Under the pieces are notes generated by a model. The model ran no database searches. It was not told the DNA's origin and saw only the letters and a program-made list of their open reading frames with translations. 21,100 nt of DNA from JBDSGC01 sp046594105 (GTDB lineage: Bacteria; Acidobacteriota; Thermoanaerobaculia; Gp7-AA8): contig JBKJQB010000191.1 of the NCBI GenBank assembly GCA_046594105.1, positions 1-21,100 of the forward strand, in the 5' to 3' direction. Shown here piece by piece: positions 1 to 7,391 of this stretch (the first letter of the stretch is position 1; the number at the start of each line of letters is the position of its first letter). The position numbers and the translations under genes were made by a program.

Positions 1-31
1 TGACCATGCGCGGAACCCTCCATTGAGCCCG

Positions 32-619
32 ATGATCCGAATCTTTCTTCTCTCGCCGGCCAGCCTCAACGGAATCCGGGCGAAGCAGCTGATGTCGCCG
101 CGCGCGCAATTCGAGGCGGCTCGGCTCTTTCGATCGGAAGCGGGCGTTCCGATCGCACAGGCATTCGCCTTCATGAGCGCTCTTTACTTCCGAGGAAAGA
201 TCGCGTACGCCAGCCACTTCGCCGCGCCGTCGCCAGACAGCGAGAGCTCCGGGGTCTACGTGATTACCCCCGGGTTCGGCCTGGTCCAGCCGGACTGGAA
301 GCTCGACCCCGAGCGCATGAAGCGGATGCGCAGAGTCCCGGTCGATGCGAAGAAGCGGAGCTATCGCAAGCCGCTGGAACGCGATGCGAGCGCGCTGGCC
401 ACATCGCTTCCGCCAGAAGCGGAGGTGATCCTGCTGGGCAGTGTGGCCACCGGCAAGTACGTCGTCGTGCTCTGGCCCATCTTCGGCGATCGCCTGCGTT
501 TCCCCGGAGTGTTCGCCGGCCTGGGGGACATGTCCCGCGGAGGCCTGATGCTCAAAGCGGTTCGCGAGAATCGGGAGCTGGACTACGTCACTCTCGACGC
601 GCCGAGAAAACGCCAGTGA
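32..619 (+). CDS. Conserved hypothetical protein, possibly DUF6884-like
   Basis: A 195-residue protein that I cannot name with confidence. It is soluble, with no signal peptide or membrane segment. It begins MIRIFLLSPA and has a central ITPGFGLVQPD segment, then a LLGSVATGKYV segment near residues 135-146 and DMSRGGL near residue 173. This layout of a short beta start, a GLV-PD motif and a late hydrophobic G-S-x-A-T-G strand recalls DUF6884-type proteins, but that is only a visual resemblance. I chose ATG at 32; a TTG at 23 would add three residues, and neither has a good Shine-Dalgarno. It ends 45 bp before the LigD-type polymerase on the same strand. Base composition matches its neighbours, so it is probably a native chromosomal gene. 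Its function, and any link to DNA repair, are unknown. Confidence 0.75.
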   Translation: MIRIFLLSPASLNGIRAKQLMSPRAQFEAARLFRSEAGVPIAQAFAFMSALYFRGKIAYASHFAAPSPDSESSGVYVITPGFGLVQPDWKLDPERMKRMRRVPVDAKKRSYRKPLERDASALATSLPPEAEVILLGSVATGKYVVVLWPIFGDRLRFPGVFAGLGDMSRGGLMLKAVRENRELDYVTLDAPRKRQ

Positions 620-648
620 CGACGAGTCGTAAACAATGGCCCGACCCC

Positions 649-657
649 TGCTAGATT
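649..657 (+). promoter_or_regulatory. Extended -10 promoter element before the LigD-type polymerase
   Basis: TGC followed by TAGATT at 652-657 matches an extended -10 box (TGn-TAnnnT). It ends 7 nt before the GTG start at 665, so transcription would begin at or next to the start codon and give a leaderless mRNA. No Shine-Dalgarno lies between. No convincing -35 was seen, which extended -10 promoters often lack. The assignment rests on sequence only. Confidence 0.4.
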
Positions 658-664
658 CCTCGCC

Positions 665-1642
665 GTGACGACGAAGCGCGTGATCCTCCCTGAGGACACC
701 AATGAGGTGATCCTCGAGTTCGGCAACCGTGAAGTCCGTCTCACCAACCTGCGCAAGCCGTTCTGGAAAACGCTGAAGATCAGCAAGCGCGATCTGCTGC
801 AGTACTACGCCGATATCTCGCCCGTTCTTCTACCTCACCTTCACGACCGGGCCATGGTCATGAAGCGGTATCCGAACGGCGCGGAGGGCGATTTTTTCTA
901 CATGAAACGCGCGCCGGATCCGCGGCCGGAGTGGATCGAGATCTGCGAGATCTCGCACACCGCCGGGATGGTCAACTTCCCCATCGTGCAGGACCTCCCC
1001 TCACTTCTCTGGCTCATCAATCTGGGCTGCATCGATCTCAACCCCTGGTATGCGCGCTGCGACGACACCGACCGTCCCGATTTCCTCCACTTCGATCTCG
1101 ATCCCGGGCCGGGCGCCGACTTTCCCCAGATCCGCGAGGTGGCCCTGCGCGTTCGCGACATCCTCGGGCAACTGGGCATGCCTACCTTTGCAAAGACCAC
1201 AGGCTCGAAGGGCATTCACATCTACATCCCCATCGTCCGTGGACCTCTGCAGAAAGAAGTGTGGACCTTCGCCAAAGCCATCGCCCTCGAACTGGAGTCG
1301 CGGCATTCCGACATCATCACGGCGGAGTACCGGAAGGTGAAACGTCCCCACGCGCGCGTGCTGGTCGACTACAACCAGAACGCATGGGGACGAACCCTGG
1401 CCTCCATCTACTCCGTGCGTCCGACCGCTTTTGCCGGAGTCTCCGCACCGGTGACCTGGGACGAGATCGAGGGCGGAGTGGACATCCAGGATTTTCGCAT
1501 CGACAACATCCGGGAGCGGGTGGCGGAGGTGGGCGACCTCTGGAAGCCGGTGCTGGGAAAGAAGCGCTTCGACCTGGCCAACGTGTTCACCGCGCCACCG
1601 AAGAAAAAAAAGGCGGCGAAGCGAGCACCCGCGAAGACGTAG
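665..1642 (+). CDS. ligD: LigD-type NHEJ polymerase/primase domain protein
   Basis: A stand-alone 325-residue copy of the LigD polymerase domain (archaeo-eukaryotic primase superfamily). In bacterial non-homologous end joining this domain fills gaps at broken DNA ends, often with ribonucleotides, before ligation. The metal-binding pair is in FDLDPGPG (Asp144, Asp146) and the third carboxylate is probably Asp235 in VLVDYNQN. The nucleotide-binding motif SKGIHIYIP starts at residue 181. The N-terminal VRLTNLRKPFW and the middle NFPIVQDLPSLLWLINLG blocks are typical of the family. The end is lysine- and alanine-rich, as in many LigD proteins. The phosphoesterase and ligase domains found in fused LigD are absent; a ligase follows as a separate gene about 350 bp downstream. 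The start is GTG at 665, close behind a -10-like element and without a Shine-Dalgarno. Confidence 0.93.
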   Translation: MTTKRVILPEDTNEVILEFGNREVRLTNLRKPFWKTLKISKRDLLQYYADISPVLLPHLHDRAMVMKRYPNGAEGDFFYMKRAPDPRPEWIEICEISHTAGMVNFPIVQDLPSLLWLINLGCIDLNPWYARCDDTDRPDFLHFDLDPGPGADFPQIREVALRVRDILGQLGMPTFAKTTGSKGIHIYIPIVRGPLQKEVWTFAKAIALELESRHSDIITAEYRKVKRPHARVLVDYNQNAWGRTLASIYSVRPTAFAGVSAPVTWDEIEGGVDIQDFRIDNIRERVAEVGDLWKPVLGKKRFDLANVFTAPPKKKKAAKRAPAKT

Positions 1643-1746
1643 GTCCGTAATCTCTGAGGATTGAAGCGTACCGACCTTCCGCCCGTCTTGCCAGGGCACG
1701 GCGAGGTGCAGCCGTTGATGGATGAGAAGCGCCGCTCAGAGGCTGG

Positions 1747-1897
1747 GAAGAAATCCCCCGACCCTCATCCTGAGCGGCGTGGGTGGTGGGCGGGAAGCGA
1801 AGGATCTGCAATCACGAGGATGTTGCTGGGAGCAGTTGCGTCGTTGCAGATCCTTCCCCGTCTGCGCGGCTTCAGGATGACGGCTGGAGATTTCTTC
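1747..1897. repeat. 151-bp imperfect palindromic element (REP/MITE-like)
   Basis: Three nested arm pairs match as perfect inverted repeats: GAAGAAATC (1747-1755) with 1889-1897, TCATCCTGA (1765-1773) with 1872-1880, and GAAGGATCTGCAA (1799-1811) with 1844-1856. The spacing is nearly symmetrical around 1822-1828, so the element could fold into one long interrupted hairpin. It fills much of the 350-bp gap between the polymerase and ligase genes. I see no second copy in the window and no transposase. A non-autonomous mobile palindrome is the best guess. The remaining gap sequence (1643-1746 and 1898-1992) shows no gene or clear promoter. Confidence 0.75.
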
Positions 1898-1992
1898 ACA
1901 AACTCCCGACATCCACGAAGCAACCCCCGAAATGGCTGGACGCTCTCACCGACTCGCCGAATGGGCATCGCATTTGGAACACTCTCTCTCCG

Positions 1993-3084
1993 ATGCCTAC
2001 CCGACGCGCTCCTGCCGCCCCAAAAATCACGACGCAGGGATTCCCCAAACTCGACCTGCCGATTTCTCCACCTTATCCGCCGATGGAGGCGAAACGGGTC
2101 GACAGGATCCCGACAGGCGACCTCTGGCAGTTCGAGCCGAAGTGGGACGGCTTTCGCGCCATCGTTTTCCGCGATGGCGAGACGGTGGCCATCCAATCCA
2201 AAGCGGGCCAGCCGCTGGGTCGATATTTTCCGGAGCTGGTCGAGGCCTTCCTCGGACTGAAGGCGAGACAGTTCGTGCTCGACGGCGAGATCGTCGTTCC
2301 CATCGGCGGGGCGCTTTCTTTCGACGACCTGCTGTTGCGCATTCATCCGGCGGAGTCGCGCATTCGAAAGCTTGCCGAGGCCAATCCGGCGCACTACTTC
2401 GCTTTCGATGTGCTGGTGGTCAAAGGGAAGGCGCTGCAGGAGCTTCCGATCGAGCGGCGAAGAGAGCACCTTGAGGAGTTTTTCGAAGGCGTTCCCGAGG
2501 GATTGATCGGATTGTCGCCGGCGACCACCGATCGGAAGATTGCCGGCGACTGGTTCAACAAATTCTCAGGTGTAGGCCTCGATGGCGTGATGGCCAAGCG
2601 CCTCGGAGAGCCCTATCACTCGGGAGATCGCGAGGGGATGGTCAAGGTCAAGCATCTGAAGACTGCCGACTGCGTGGTGGGAGGCTTTCGATATGGCGAG
2701 GGGACGAAAGGCGTCGGGTCGATGCTGCTGGGGCTCTACGACGACCAGAAGCGGCTGGTCTACATCGGACACACCTCGTCGGTGAAGAAGGCGGAGCGGG
2801 ACGACCTGACGGCCAGACTGGAGCAACTGCGCGGAGAGAACGCCTTCGAAGTGCGCGTACCGGGAGGCCCAAGCCGCTGGTCCACAGAGAAAAGCGGGGA
2901 GTGGGAGCCGCTCCGTCCCGAGCTCGTCTGTGAGGTGGAGTTCGACTATTTCTCACAGGGACGCTTCCGCCATGGCTCGAAGTTCCTGCGCTGGCGGCCG
3001 GAGAAGAAGCCGTCTCAATGCACGATGGACCAGGTCCTGCCGCAGCGCCCCGCCGGAACGGTCGGGGCATTCTTCAAGCGATGA
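1993..3084 (+). CDS. ligC: ATP-dependent DNA ligase, LigC/LigD ligase-domain type
   Basis: A 363-residue ATP-dependent DNA ligase that seals nicks through an enzyme-AMP intermediate. Motif I is FEPKWDGFRA, with Lys50 as the predicted AMP-carrying lysine. LDGEIVV, FAFDVLV, GLDGVMAKR and VKVKHLKTADC follow in the order expected for motifs III, IIIa, IV and V. The C-terminal half (WEPLRPELVCEV, FRHGSKFLRWRP) is the OB-fold region. Length and the PPYPPME opening fit the small LigC-like ligases and the ligase domain of LigD. I chose ATG at 1993 because it keeps the conserved Pro-rich opening; the frame stays open back to 1783 through the palindrome, and ATG 2083 is too late. It probably works with the separate polymerase upstream. 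The stop overlaps the VWA gene start (ATGA at 3081). Confidence 0.92.
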   Translation: MPTRRAPAAPKITTQGFPKLDLPISPPYPPMEAKRVDRIPTGDLWQFEPKWDGFRAIVFRDGETVAIQSKAGQPLGRYFPELVEAFLGLKARQFVLDGEIVVPIGGALSFDDLLLRIHPAESRIRKLAEANPAHYFAFDVLVVKGKALQELPIERRREHLEEFFEGVPEGLIGLSPATTDRKIAGDWFNKFSGVGLDGVMAKRLGEPYHSGDREGMVKVKHLKTADCVVGGFRYGEGTKGVGSMLLGLYDDQKRLVYIGHTSSVKKAERDDLTARLEQLRGENAFEVRVPGGPSRWSTEKSGEWEPLRPELVCEVEFDYFSQGRFRHGSKFLRWRPEKKPSQCTMDQVLPQRPAGTVGAFFKR

Positions 3085-4499
3085 GACGGAACGAGAACGC
3101 TGCCCCCTCTGTTGTCATCCGCGTGAAAAACTCCGTTCGCCTCTGGTCTCTCGCCGTCCTGCTGTTGATGGTCGCCGCCGCCGTCTCCGCGCAAAGCGTT
3201 CGCATCACGCTCAAGCCGGAAGGCCTGGTACATGGCGATCTGATGGTGCCCATCTCCACGTCCGAGCCCGTGACCCGGGTGGAGTTGCTGGTCAACGGCG
3301 TGAAGTGGAGTGAAGGGACCGGCCGGTCGATGGTGATCCCGGTAAAGCTCGGCGACTACGTGCGGCGGATCCGCATCCGGGCCATCGGTTACGACGCGAC
3401 GCAGAAGGTAGTGGGGGAAGACCAGATGGTGGTCAACGACCCGAAGCCTCCTTTCCGGGTGCGGCTGCACAGCAGCGGATCTTCGCTGGAGGCGAGCATC
3501 GTCAAGCCGCCGGAGCTCACCATCACATCCGCAGACTTCTACATCGGTGAGGAGAAGATCTCCACCGTGAGCGCAGCTCCGTGGGTTGCCACATGGGATG
3601 CGGCGCGCTTGTCGAAACCGCTCTACGCGCGTGTGGCGGTCCACAGCACTGACGGGCAGGAAGCCAACGACGTTTTCTTCTTCGGCTCCCAGGCCAGCGG
3701 AGAGATCGAGGTCACCCTCCAGCAGTTGCCGCTGTCGCTCGCAGGCGCAGGCGCGGCCCCCAGGATCGAGGATCTCGCGTTGACCGACAACGGGGCGCCG
3801 CGGAAGATCGAGGCTCTGGTTCCGGCCTCCGATCAACCACTGAATCTGATCCTGCTGATCGACTACTCGGAGAGCATGTTCGACGAGCTTCCGGTGGTGA
3901 AAACTGCGGCGAAGCAGTTTGCCCAGACGCTTCTCCGACCGAACGATCGCATCGCGGTGGTCGGCTTCAACCAGACCCTCTTCTGGCTCTCACCCTTCAC
4001 CAACGACTTTGAGGCGGCCGCGGCGTCGGTCGATCGCGTCAAGCCGGCCGGGGAGACGCATCTCTACGACTCAGCGATCGAGATGCTGTACGAGTTACAG
4101 AAACAGCCGGGGCGGCACGCGCTGATCCTTCTGACCGACGGCGTGGATCAGGGAAGCAAATTCAAACTCGACCATCTCATCCACTACGCGCGCTATGCCG
4201 GCGTTCCGGTCTATCCAGTGATCAAGAACACCATCCTCACGCGGCTGATGCGGTTCGGCATCGGATACCTGGAATCGCGTCGGCTGGCCGGCCTGGCTCG
4301 TGACACCGGCGCCACCTACTTCATCATTCGAAAGGAGAGCGAACTGGCCGCGGTCTACGCCGCGATCGCCCAGGAGTTGCGGCAGCAGTACCAGCTCGTC
4401 TTCCACTCCGACGCCTCGGCGGCCGACGAGTGGCACAGTCTGGTCATCACCTCGCGGGCCGGACAGCCGCTGCGCATCCCCAAAGGGTACTTTCCGTAG
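3081..4499 (+). CDS. Secreted VWFA-related protein (acidobacterial type)
   Basis: A 472-residue exported protein with a von Willebrand factor A domain. The N-terminus has a basic start, a hydrophobic stretch at about 20-35 and a likely signal peptidase site at VSA-QS near residue 37. Two or more beta-rich modules follow at about 40-240, and the VWA domain starts near residue 255. The MIDAS metal site is complete: DYSES (Asp261, Ser263, Ser265), Thr326 in GETHLYDS and Asp353 in LTDGVD. Architecture and wording match the VWFA-related family expanded in Acidobacteriota (TIGR03436). It probably mediates metal-dependent protein binding in the periplasm or at the surface; the ligand is unknown. ATG 3081 overlaps the ligase stop as ATGA, suggesting translational coupling, although the functions look unrelated. 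An in-frame ATG at 3018 inside the ligase is rejected because it would bury the signal peptide. Confidence 0.87.
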   Translation: MRRNENAAPSVVIRVKNSVRLWSLAVLLLMVAAAVSAQSVRITLKPEGLVHGDLMVPISTSEPVTRVELLVNGVKWSEGTGRSMVIPVKLGDYVRRIRIRAIGYDATQKVVGEDQMVVNDPKPPFRVRLHSSGSSLEASIVKPPELTITSADFYIGEEKISTVSAAPWVATWDAARLSKPLYARVAVHSTDGQEANDVFFFGSQASGEIEVTLQQLPLSLAGAGAAPRIEDLALTDNGAPRKIEALVPASDQPLNLILLIDYSESMFDELPVVKTAAKQFAQTLLRPNDRIAVVGFNQTLFWLSPFTNDFEAAAASVDRVKPAGETHLYDSAIEMLYELQKQPGRHALILLTDGVDQGSKFKLDHLIHYARYAGVPVYPVIKNTILTRLMRFGIGYLESRRLAGLARDTGATYFIIRKESELAAVYAAIAQELRQQYQLVFHSDASAADEWHSLVITSRAGQPLRIPKGYFP

Positions 4500-4550
4500 T
4501 CGGCTTCCGCTGGTGGTGGTTCCGGGCACGCCTCGTGAAGCGCCGCGAGC

Positions 4551-5726
4551 GTGCAACATGGTTCTTCACCACTGCTTCCCCGTCCTCAGCGCCGACACAA
4601 AATCTTCCGCGGACTGAGGGAACGTCAGGAGCGCGTCTTCACCTGGGTCGCTGGTGTTCTCGTCCTGCTGTATGCGGCAGGGTGGGGACTGGCGATCTAC
4701 GAAGGATCGCGGCAGAAGCAGGAAATCGCGCAGGAAGCCAGAGATGCGGGGATGCCTCTTCCACCGGTTTCGCCCGGCCCGGCCAGCCCCTCACAGCAGA
4801 TCGCTTCCAACGTCCTGGAGCCGGGGGCGCGCACGGCTCCCTACCTGACCGATGCGATGCTCGGCTTCATCGATCCTCTGCGCGGCGCGAGCGGGGAGCT
4901 CCGGTTCGCCACACGAACTCCCGGCACCACCATCGTCGGTGGGGCTCCCCGCGGCGCCACCGCCGTCCTGAGCGCCGGCCAGCAACACCAGAGCTCATCG
5001 CAATTCGCCGCTCCGGAGAAGCCCGGCGTCTACAAGCTGGCCGTTCAACTCCAGCAGGCCACCCGCGAGATCCGCGATTTCAATGTCGTCACGCTGGTTC
5101 CTTTCTCCGAGAAACGTGGCGGGAAAATCGGTCTCTACTACCTCGGAAGCTGGCCGTTTGAAGGCGGCGGAACTCCGCGCTCCCCTTCTTACGCCAATCC
5201 CAACGGCTTCATCGAGGTCACTCCACAGAACGCGGACACCCCCGTCTCCGCGCATTTCAAACTGCGAGACTTCCTGACGAAGGACCAGCCCAACGTCTGG
5301 CCAAAGTACCTGCTGCTGAATCCAAAATTGCTGGACAAGCTGGAGCTCACCATTCAGGAGCTCGAGGCGCACGGTCACCCGGTGCGGCAGATGCACGTCC
5401 TCAGCGGATTCCGGACCCCCAACTACAACCATGTCGGCGGAAACACCCAGGGCCGGGCCAATCTGAGCCGCCATATGTACGGGGACGCCTCCGACATCTT
5501 CGTCGACAACGACGGGAACGGGTCCATGGACGATCTCAATCATGACGGGCGAGTGGACGTCCGTGACGCGGAAGTGATCCTGCAGGCGGTGGAGAATGTG
5601 GAGCGCAAAAACCCTTCTCTGGTCGGGGGAGTTGGCGTTTATTCCGCATGTTGCGGGCACGGGCCATTCGCGCACATCGATGTACGTGGCTTTCGTGCGC
5701 GTTGGCGCGGTATCGGAAATGGGTGA
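4551..5726 (+). CDS. Membrane-anchored M15/DUF882-type zinc peptidase with EF-hand-like insertion
   Basis: A 391-residue protein with one N-terminal membrane segment (about 30-50) followed by an extracytoplasmic part. The C-terminal third resembles the M15/YcbK-like D-Ala-D-Ala peptidase fold acting on peptidoglycan. HVLSGFRTPNYN precedes SRHMYGDASD, giving likely zinc ligands His308 and Asp315, and FAHIDVRG supplies His375. Between these ligands lies an acidic stretch at 319-339 with two overlapping calcium-loop patterns, the second (Asp328, Asn330, Asp332, Gly333, Asp336, Asp339) close to a canonical EF-hand or dockerin loop. The middle region (about 90-270) is beta-rich and not recognised. 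The start is GTG 4551, supported by the following membrane segment but without a clear Shine-Dalgarno; the exact start is uncertain. It follows the VWA gene by 51 bp. Confidence 0.8.
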   Translation: MQHGSSPLLPRPQRRHKIFRGLRERQERVFTWVAGVLVLLYAAGWGLAIYEGSRQKQEIAQEARDAGMPLPPVSPGPASPSQQIASNVLEPGARTAPYLTDAMLGFIDPLRGASGELRFATRTPGTTIVGGAPRGATAVLSAGQQHQSSSQFAAPEKPGVYKLAVQLQQATREIRDFNVVTLVPFSEKRGGKIGLYYLGSWPFEGGGTPRSPSYANPNGFIEVTPQNADTPVSAHFKLRDFLTKDQPNVWPKYLLLNPKLLDKLELTIQELEAHGHPVRQMHVLSGFRTPNYNHVGGNTQGRANLSRHMYGDASDIFVDNDGNGSMDDLNHDGRVDVRDAEVILQAVENVERKNPSLVGGVGVYSACCGHGPFAHIDVRGFRARWRGIGNG

Positions 5727-5782
5727 GTCGTTGCGTCCGTGTCGCCGTCCGCACTGATGCGGTGCTGGTGTAAGGAGGGTTT

Positions 5783-6268
5783 GTGGTCGAAGCAAACAAT
5801 TGTCCCGAGTGTGGTGGAAAGCGTACGGATCTGTCGCGCGTCTGTCCCGCGTGCGGAGCACCTCCGATTCGTGAAGGCGAGATGCGTGGGCGGGAGGAAG
5901 AAGTCCGCACCGAGGATCTCGAGCCTTACGTAACGCTGCGTTACATCGCCAGGCTGTTCAAGATCCTGGCGCTGCTGATGGTGGTGATGCTGATCGGGGA
6001 AGTGGTCACCGGCCTGAGCACCAACGGCGTTGCAGCGGTGATGACCCTGCTCGGCGAGGGCACCCGGCTGCTGGTTCTGGCGGGCCTGCTTTGGGGTGGA
6101 GGCGACATCACCATTCTTCTGATCGATGCCGGACACGATCTCCGCGTCGCCAGAATTCTCCTCGGCCGCATCAACGCGTCGATGCACCAGAATGCCGACG
6201 CCCTGTCCGTCGGCGGCGCCTTGCCGCCGGGAGAGCGCGGAGAGCGTCGGGGGCCGGATCGGGCGTAG
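5783..6268 (+). CDS. Zinc-ribbon membrane protein, function unknown
   Basis: A 161-residue protein with a short N-terminal zinc ribbon (Cys7, Cys10, Cys21, Cys24 in two CPxC pairs), an acidic linker, and two hydrophobic segments at about 60-80 and 90-115. The last 45 residues are polar. The start is GTG at 5783, decided by a strong AAGGAGG at 5772-5778 only 4 nt before it. The gene is 56 bp downstream of the M15-like peptidase on the same strand and ends at a strong terminator, so it may close the envelope operon. I do not recognise a specific family. Zinc-ribbon plus two-helix proteins of this kind are common and mostly uncharacterised. Confidence 0.75.
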   Translation: MVEANNCPECGGKRTDLSRVCPACGAPPIREGEMRGREEEVRTEDLEPYVTLRYIARLFKILALLMVVMLIGEVVTGLSTNGVAAVMTLLGEGTRLLVLAGLLWGGGDITILLIDAGHDLRVARILLGRINASMHQNADALSVGGALPPGERGERRGPDRA

Positions 6269-6300
6269 GCCGCGGAGAAGTCAAACTGACACTTCATCAG

Positions 6301-6332
6301 CGCGCGACCGTGAGCGTTCCGGTCGCGTTTTT
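6301..6332 (+). terminator. Rho-independent terminator
   Basis: A perfect 8-bp stem, CGCGACCG (6301-6308) with CGGTCGCG (6318-6325), encloses a 9-nt loop and is followed at once by seven T residues (6326-6332). It lies 32 bp after the zinc-ribbon membrane protein gene and should end its transcript. Confidence 0.88.
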
Positions 6333-6429
6333 TTGCTCATGCGCCGCGGAACCGTTCGGATTCCGAGCACACCGAAGCAGACGAGCCACCTTCCGCGTCC
6401 GCAGCAGAATGGTGTGTGAGAATTACTGG

Positions 6430-6513
6430 CTAAGAGCCTGCGCGACAAAACGTCTTGAAGCGTGATCCTGGCGGAGCCTTGGGCAACCAACGCCGCCGGC
6501 CGTGCCGGCCTAG
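6430..6513 (+). repeat. Dispersed 84-bp GC-rich repeat, copy A (full)
   Basis: A full copy running from CTAAGAGCCTGCGCG to GCCGGCCTAG. It is nearly identical to the minus-strand copy at 19983-20066, and its last 60 bp match 11420-11479. It carries the palindrome GCCGGC-CGT-GCCGGC near its right end. The final CTAG (6510-6513) gives the minus-strand Doc-like gene its TAG stop. The copy lies between two convergent genes. The remaining bases at 6333-6429 hold nothing I recognise. Confidence 0.85.
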
Positions 6514-7391
6514 TCTCGGGAGTGAGCCACGATGGCGCGGCTGAGTGCTTCCCGGATCTCGCGGAACACATTTTCCGGCGGAACACCGTGCTCGCGATGC
6601 GACGCGGCCCGCTTGAACAGATGCTCCGCCGATTTTTCATCGAGGATGCGGGAGTCGATCGTTTTCGCGTTCAGTTCGCAGAAGGCGAACATCGAGGCGA
6701 GCGCCACCCGGCGATTCCCGCCGCGGAAGGGGCTATTGGTCAGCAGCGCGAAGAGGAACGCCGCAACTTTCTCCGGAAACGTTGGGTACGCCTCGCGTCC
6801 CAGGGTGGTCACCTGCGGGCGCTGCACGGCATTGAGCAGTCCGAACTGGGAATCGATGACTCCCGGATGGGCCTGACTGCCACCAAATTCTGCGCTGACC
6901 GCGCGATGAAGTTCGACGAGGTCTTGAACGCTGAGGTAGCGAATCCCGCCGTCAGTCCGTAAGACGCTTGAAAGCGGCTGGAAACTTCTTGAGAGCGCGC
7001 TTGAAACCGGCGCCGACGAGGGGGTTGGTGAAACCGACAGCCTCGACTCCGGTCGGGCGGGCGCTTTTCCCGTTGTCTGTTTTGCTTGTGCTGACGCCAC
7101 TGGTTTTCGCGCCGGCGGGTTTGGCACTACCACCTTTGGAGACGCTTTGGGCGCTGGCGGTCTTGACGCCACCTGTCTTGACGCTACCTGTCTTGGAGCT
7201 GGCGGTCTTGGAGCTGCGTGTTTTGGAGCTGCCAGCTTTGCCGCCGCCTTTGGAGGAGGAGCTTTGGACGGCTTCTTTTTTTGCGCCGGCTTTGCTGCCA
7301 TGGCTTTTGCCTTTGGCGCTGACTTCTTTGGAGCTGCCTTTGTTCCCTGAGGCTTTGGCTTTGGCTGATTTCGCTTTTGCTTTGTCGCCAT
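6510..7391 (-). CDS. Degenerate Doc/Fic-domain protein with basic low-complexity N-terminal tail
   Basis: A 293-residue frame. Residues about 149-292 form a recognisable Doc (death-on-curing) domain: IRYLSVQDLVELHRAV, then a GG-x-PGVID block, a PTFPEKVAAFLFALL helix and a Fic-loop equivalent NSPFRGGNRR at 219-228. Doc kinases use HPFxDGNKR; here the histidine is Ser220, the acidic residue is Gly224 and the lysine is Arg227, so ordinary phosphotransfer or AMPylation is unlikely. Residues 1-145 are rich in Lys, Ala and Pro, like histone H1-type tails. ATG 7391 is 13 nt from the nearest Shine-Dalgarno, whereas an out-of-frame ATG at 7398 is ideally placed, so the tail in this frame may not be what is translated. 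No antitoxin-like partner is adjacent. The stop lies in repeat copy A. The domain call is firm; the N-terminus and activity are not. Confidence 0.65.
   Translation of the reverse strand: MATKQKRNQPKPKPQGTKAAPKKSAPKAKAMAAKPAQKKKPSKAPPPKAAAKLAAPKHAAPRPPAPRQVASRQVASRPPAPKASPKVVVPNPPARKPVASAQAKQTTGKAPARPESRLSVSPTPSSAPVSSALSRSFQPLSSVLRTDGGIRYLSVQDLVELHRAVSAEFGGSQAHPGVIDSQFGLLNAVQRPQVTTLGREAYPTFPEKVAAFLFALLTNSPFRGGNRRVALASMFAFCELNAKTIDSRILDEKSAEHLFKRAASHREHGVPPENVFREIREALSRAIVAHSRD

Noticed and set aside
1587..1811. Minus-strand frame across the left arm of the palindrome, and a plus-strand frame at 1661-2260
   Set aside because: Both translate the palindrome and the shadow of the ligase start; composition is low-complexity and there is no start signal.
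1783..1992. Upstream extension of the ligase through the palindrome
   Set aside because: The extra 70 residues come mostly from repeat sequence and do not resemble the ligase family; ATG 1993 keeps the conserved opening.
6952..6954. TGA at the end of the Lys/Ser-rich frame as a selenocysteine codon, given selB in the window
   Set aside because: Reading through gives an Arg-rich shadow of the Doc domain and no SECIS-like hairpin was seen just downstream. A frame shift explains the locus better.
6462..6962. Plus-strand frame beginning in repeat copy A, antisense to the Doc domain
   Set aside because: The opposite strand encodes a recognisable Doc domain; this frame has no domain, and its opening resembles 11434 only because both lie in the repeat.
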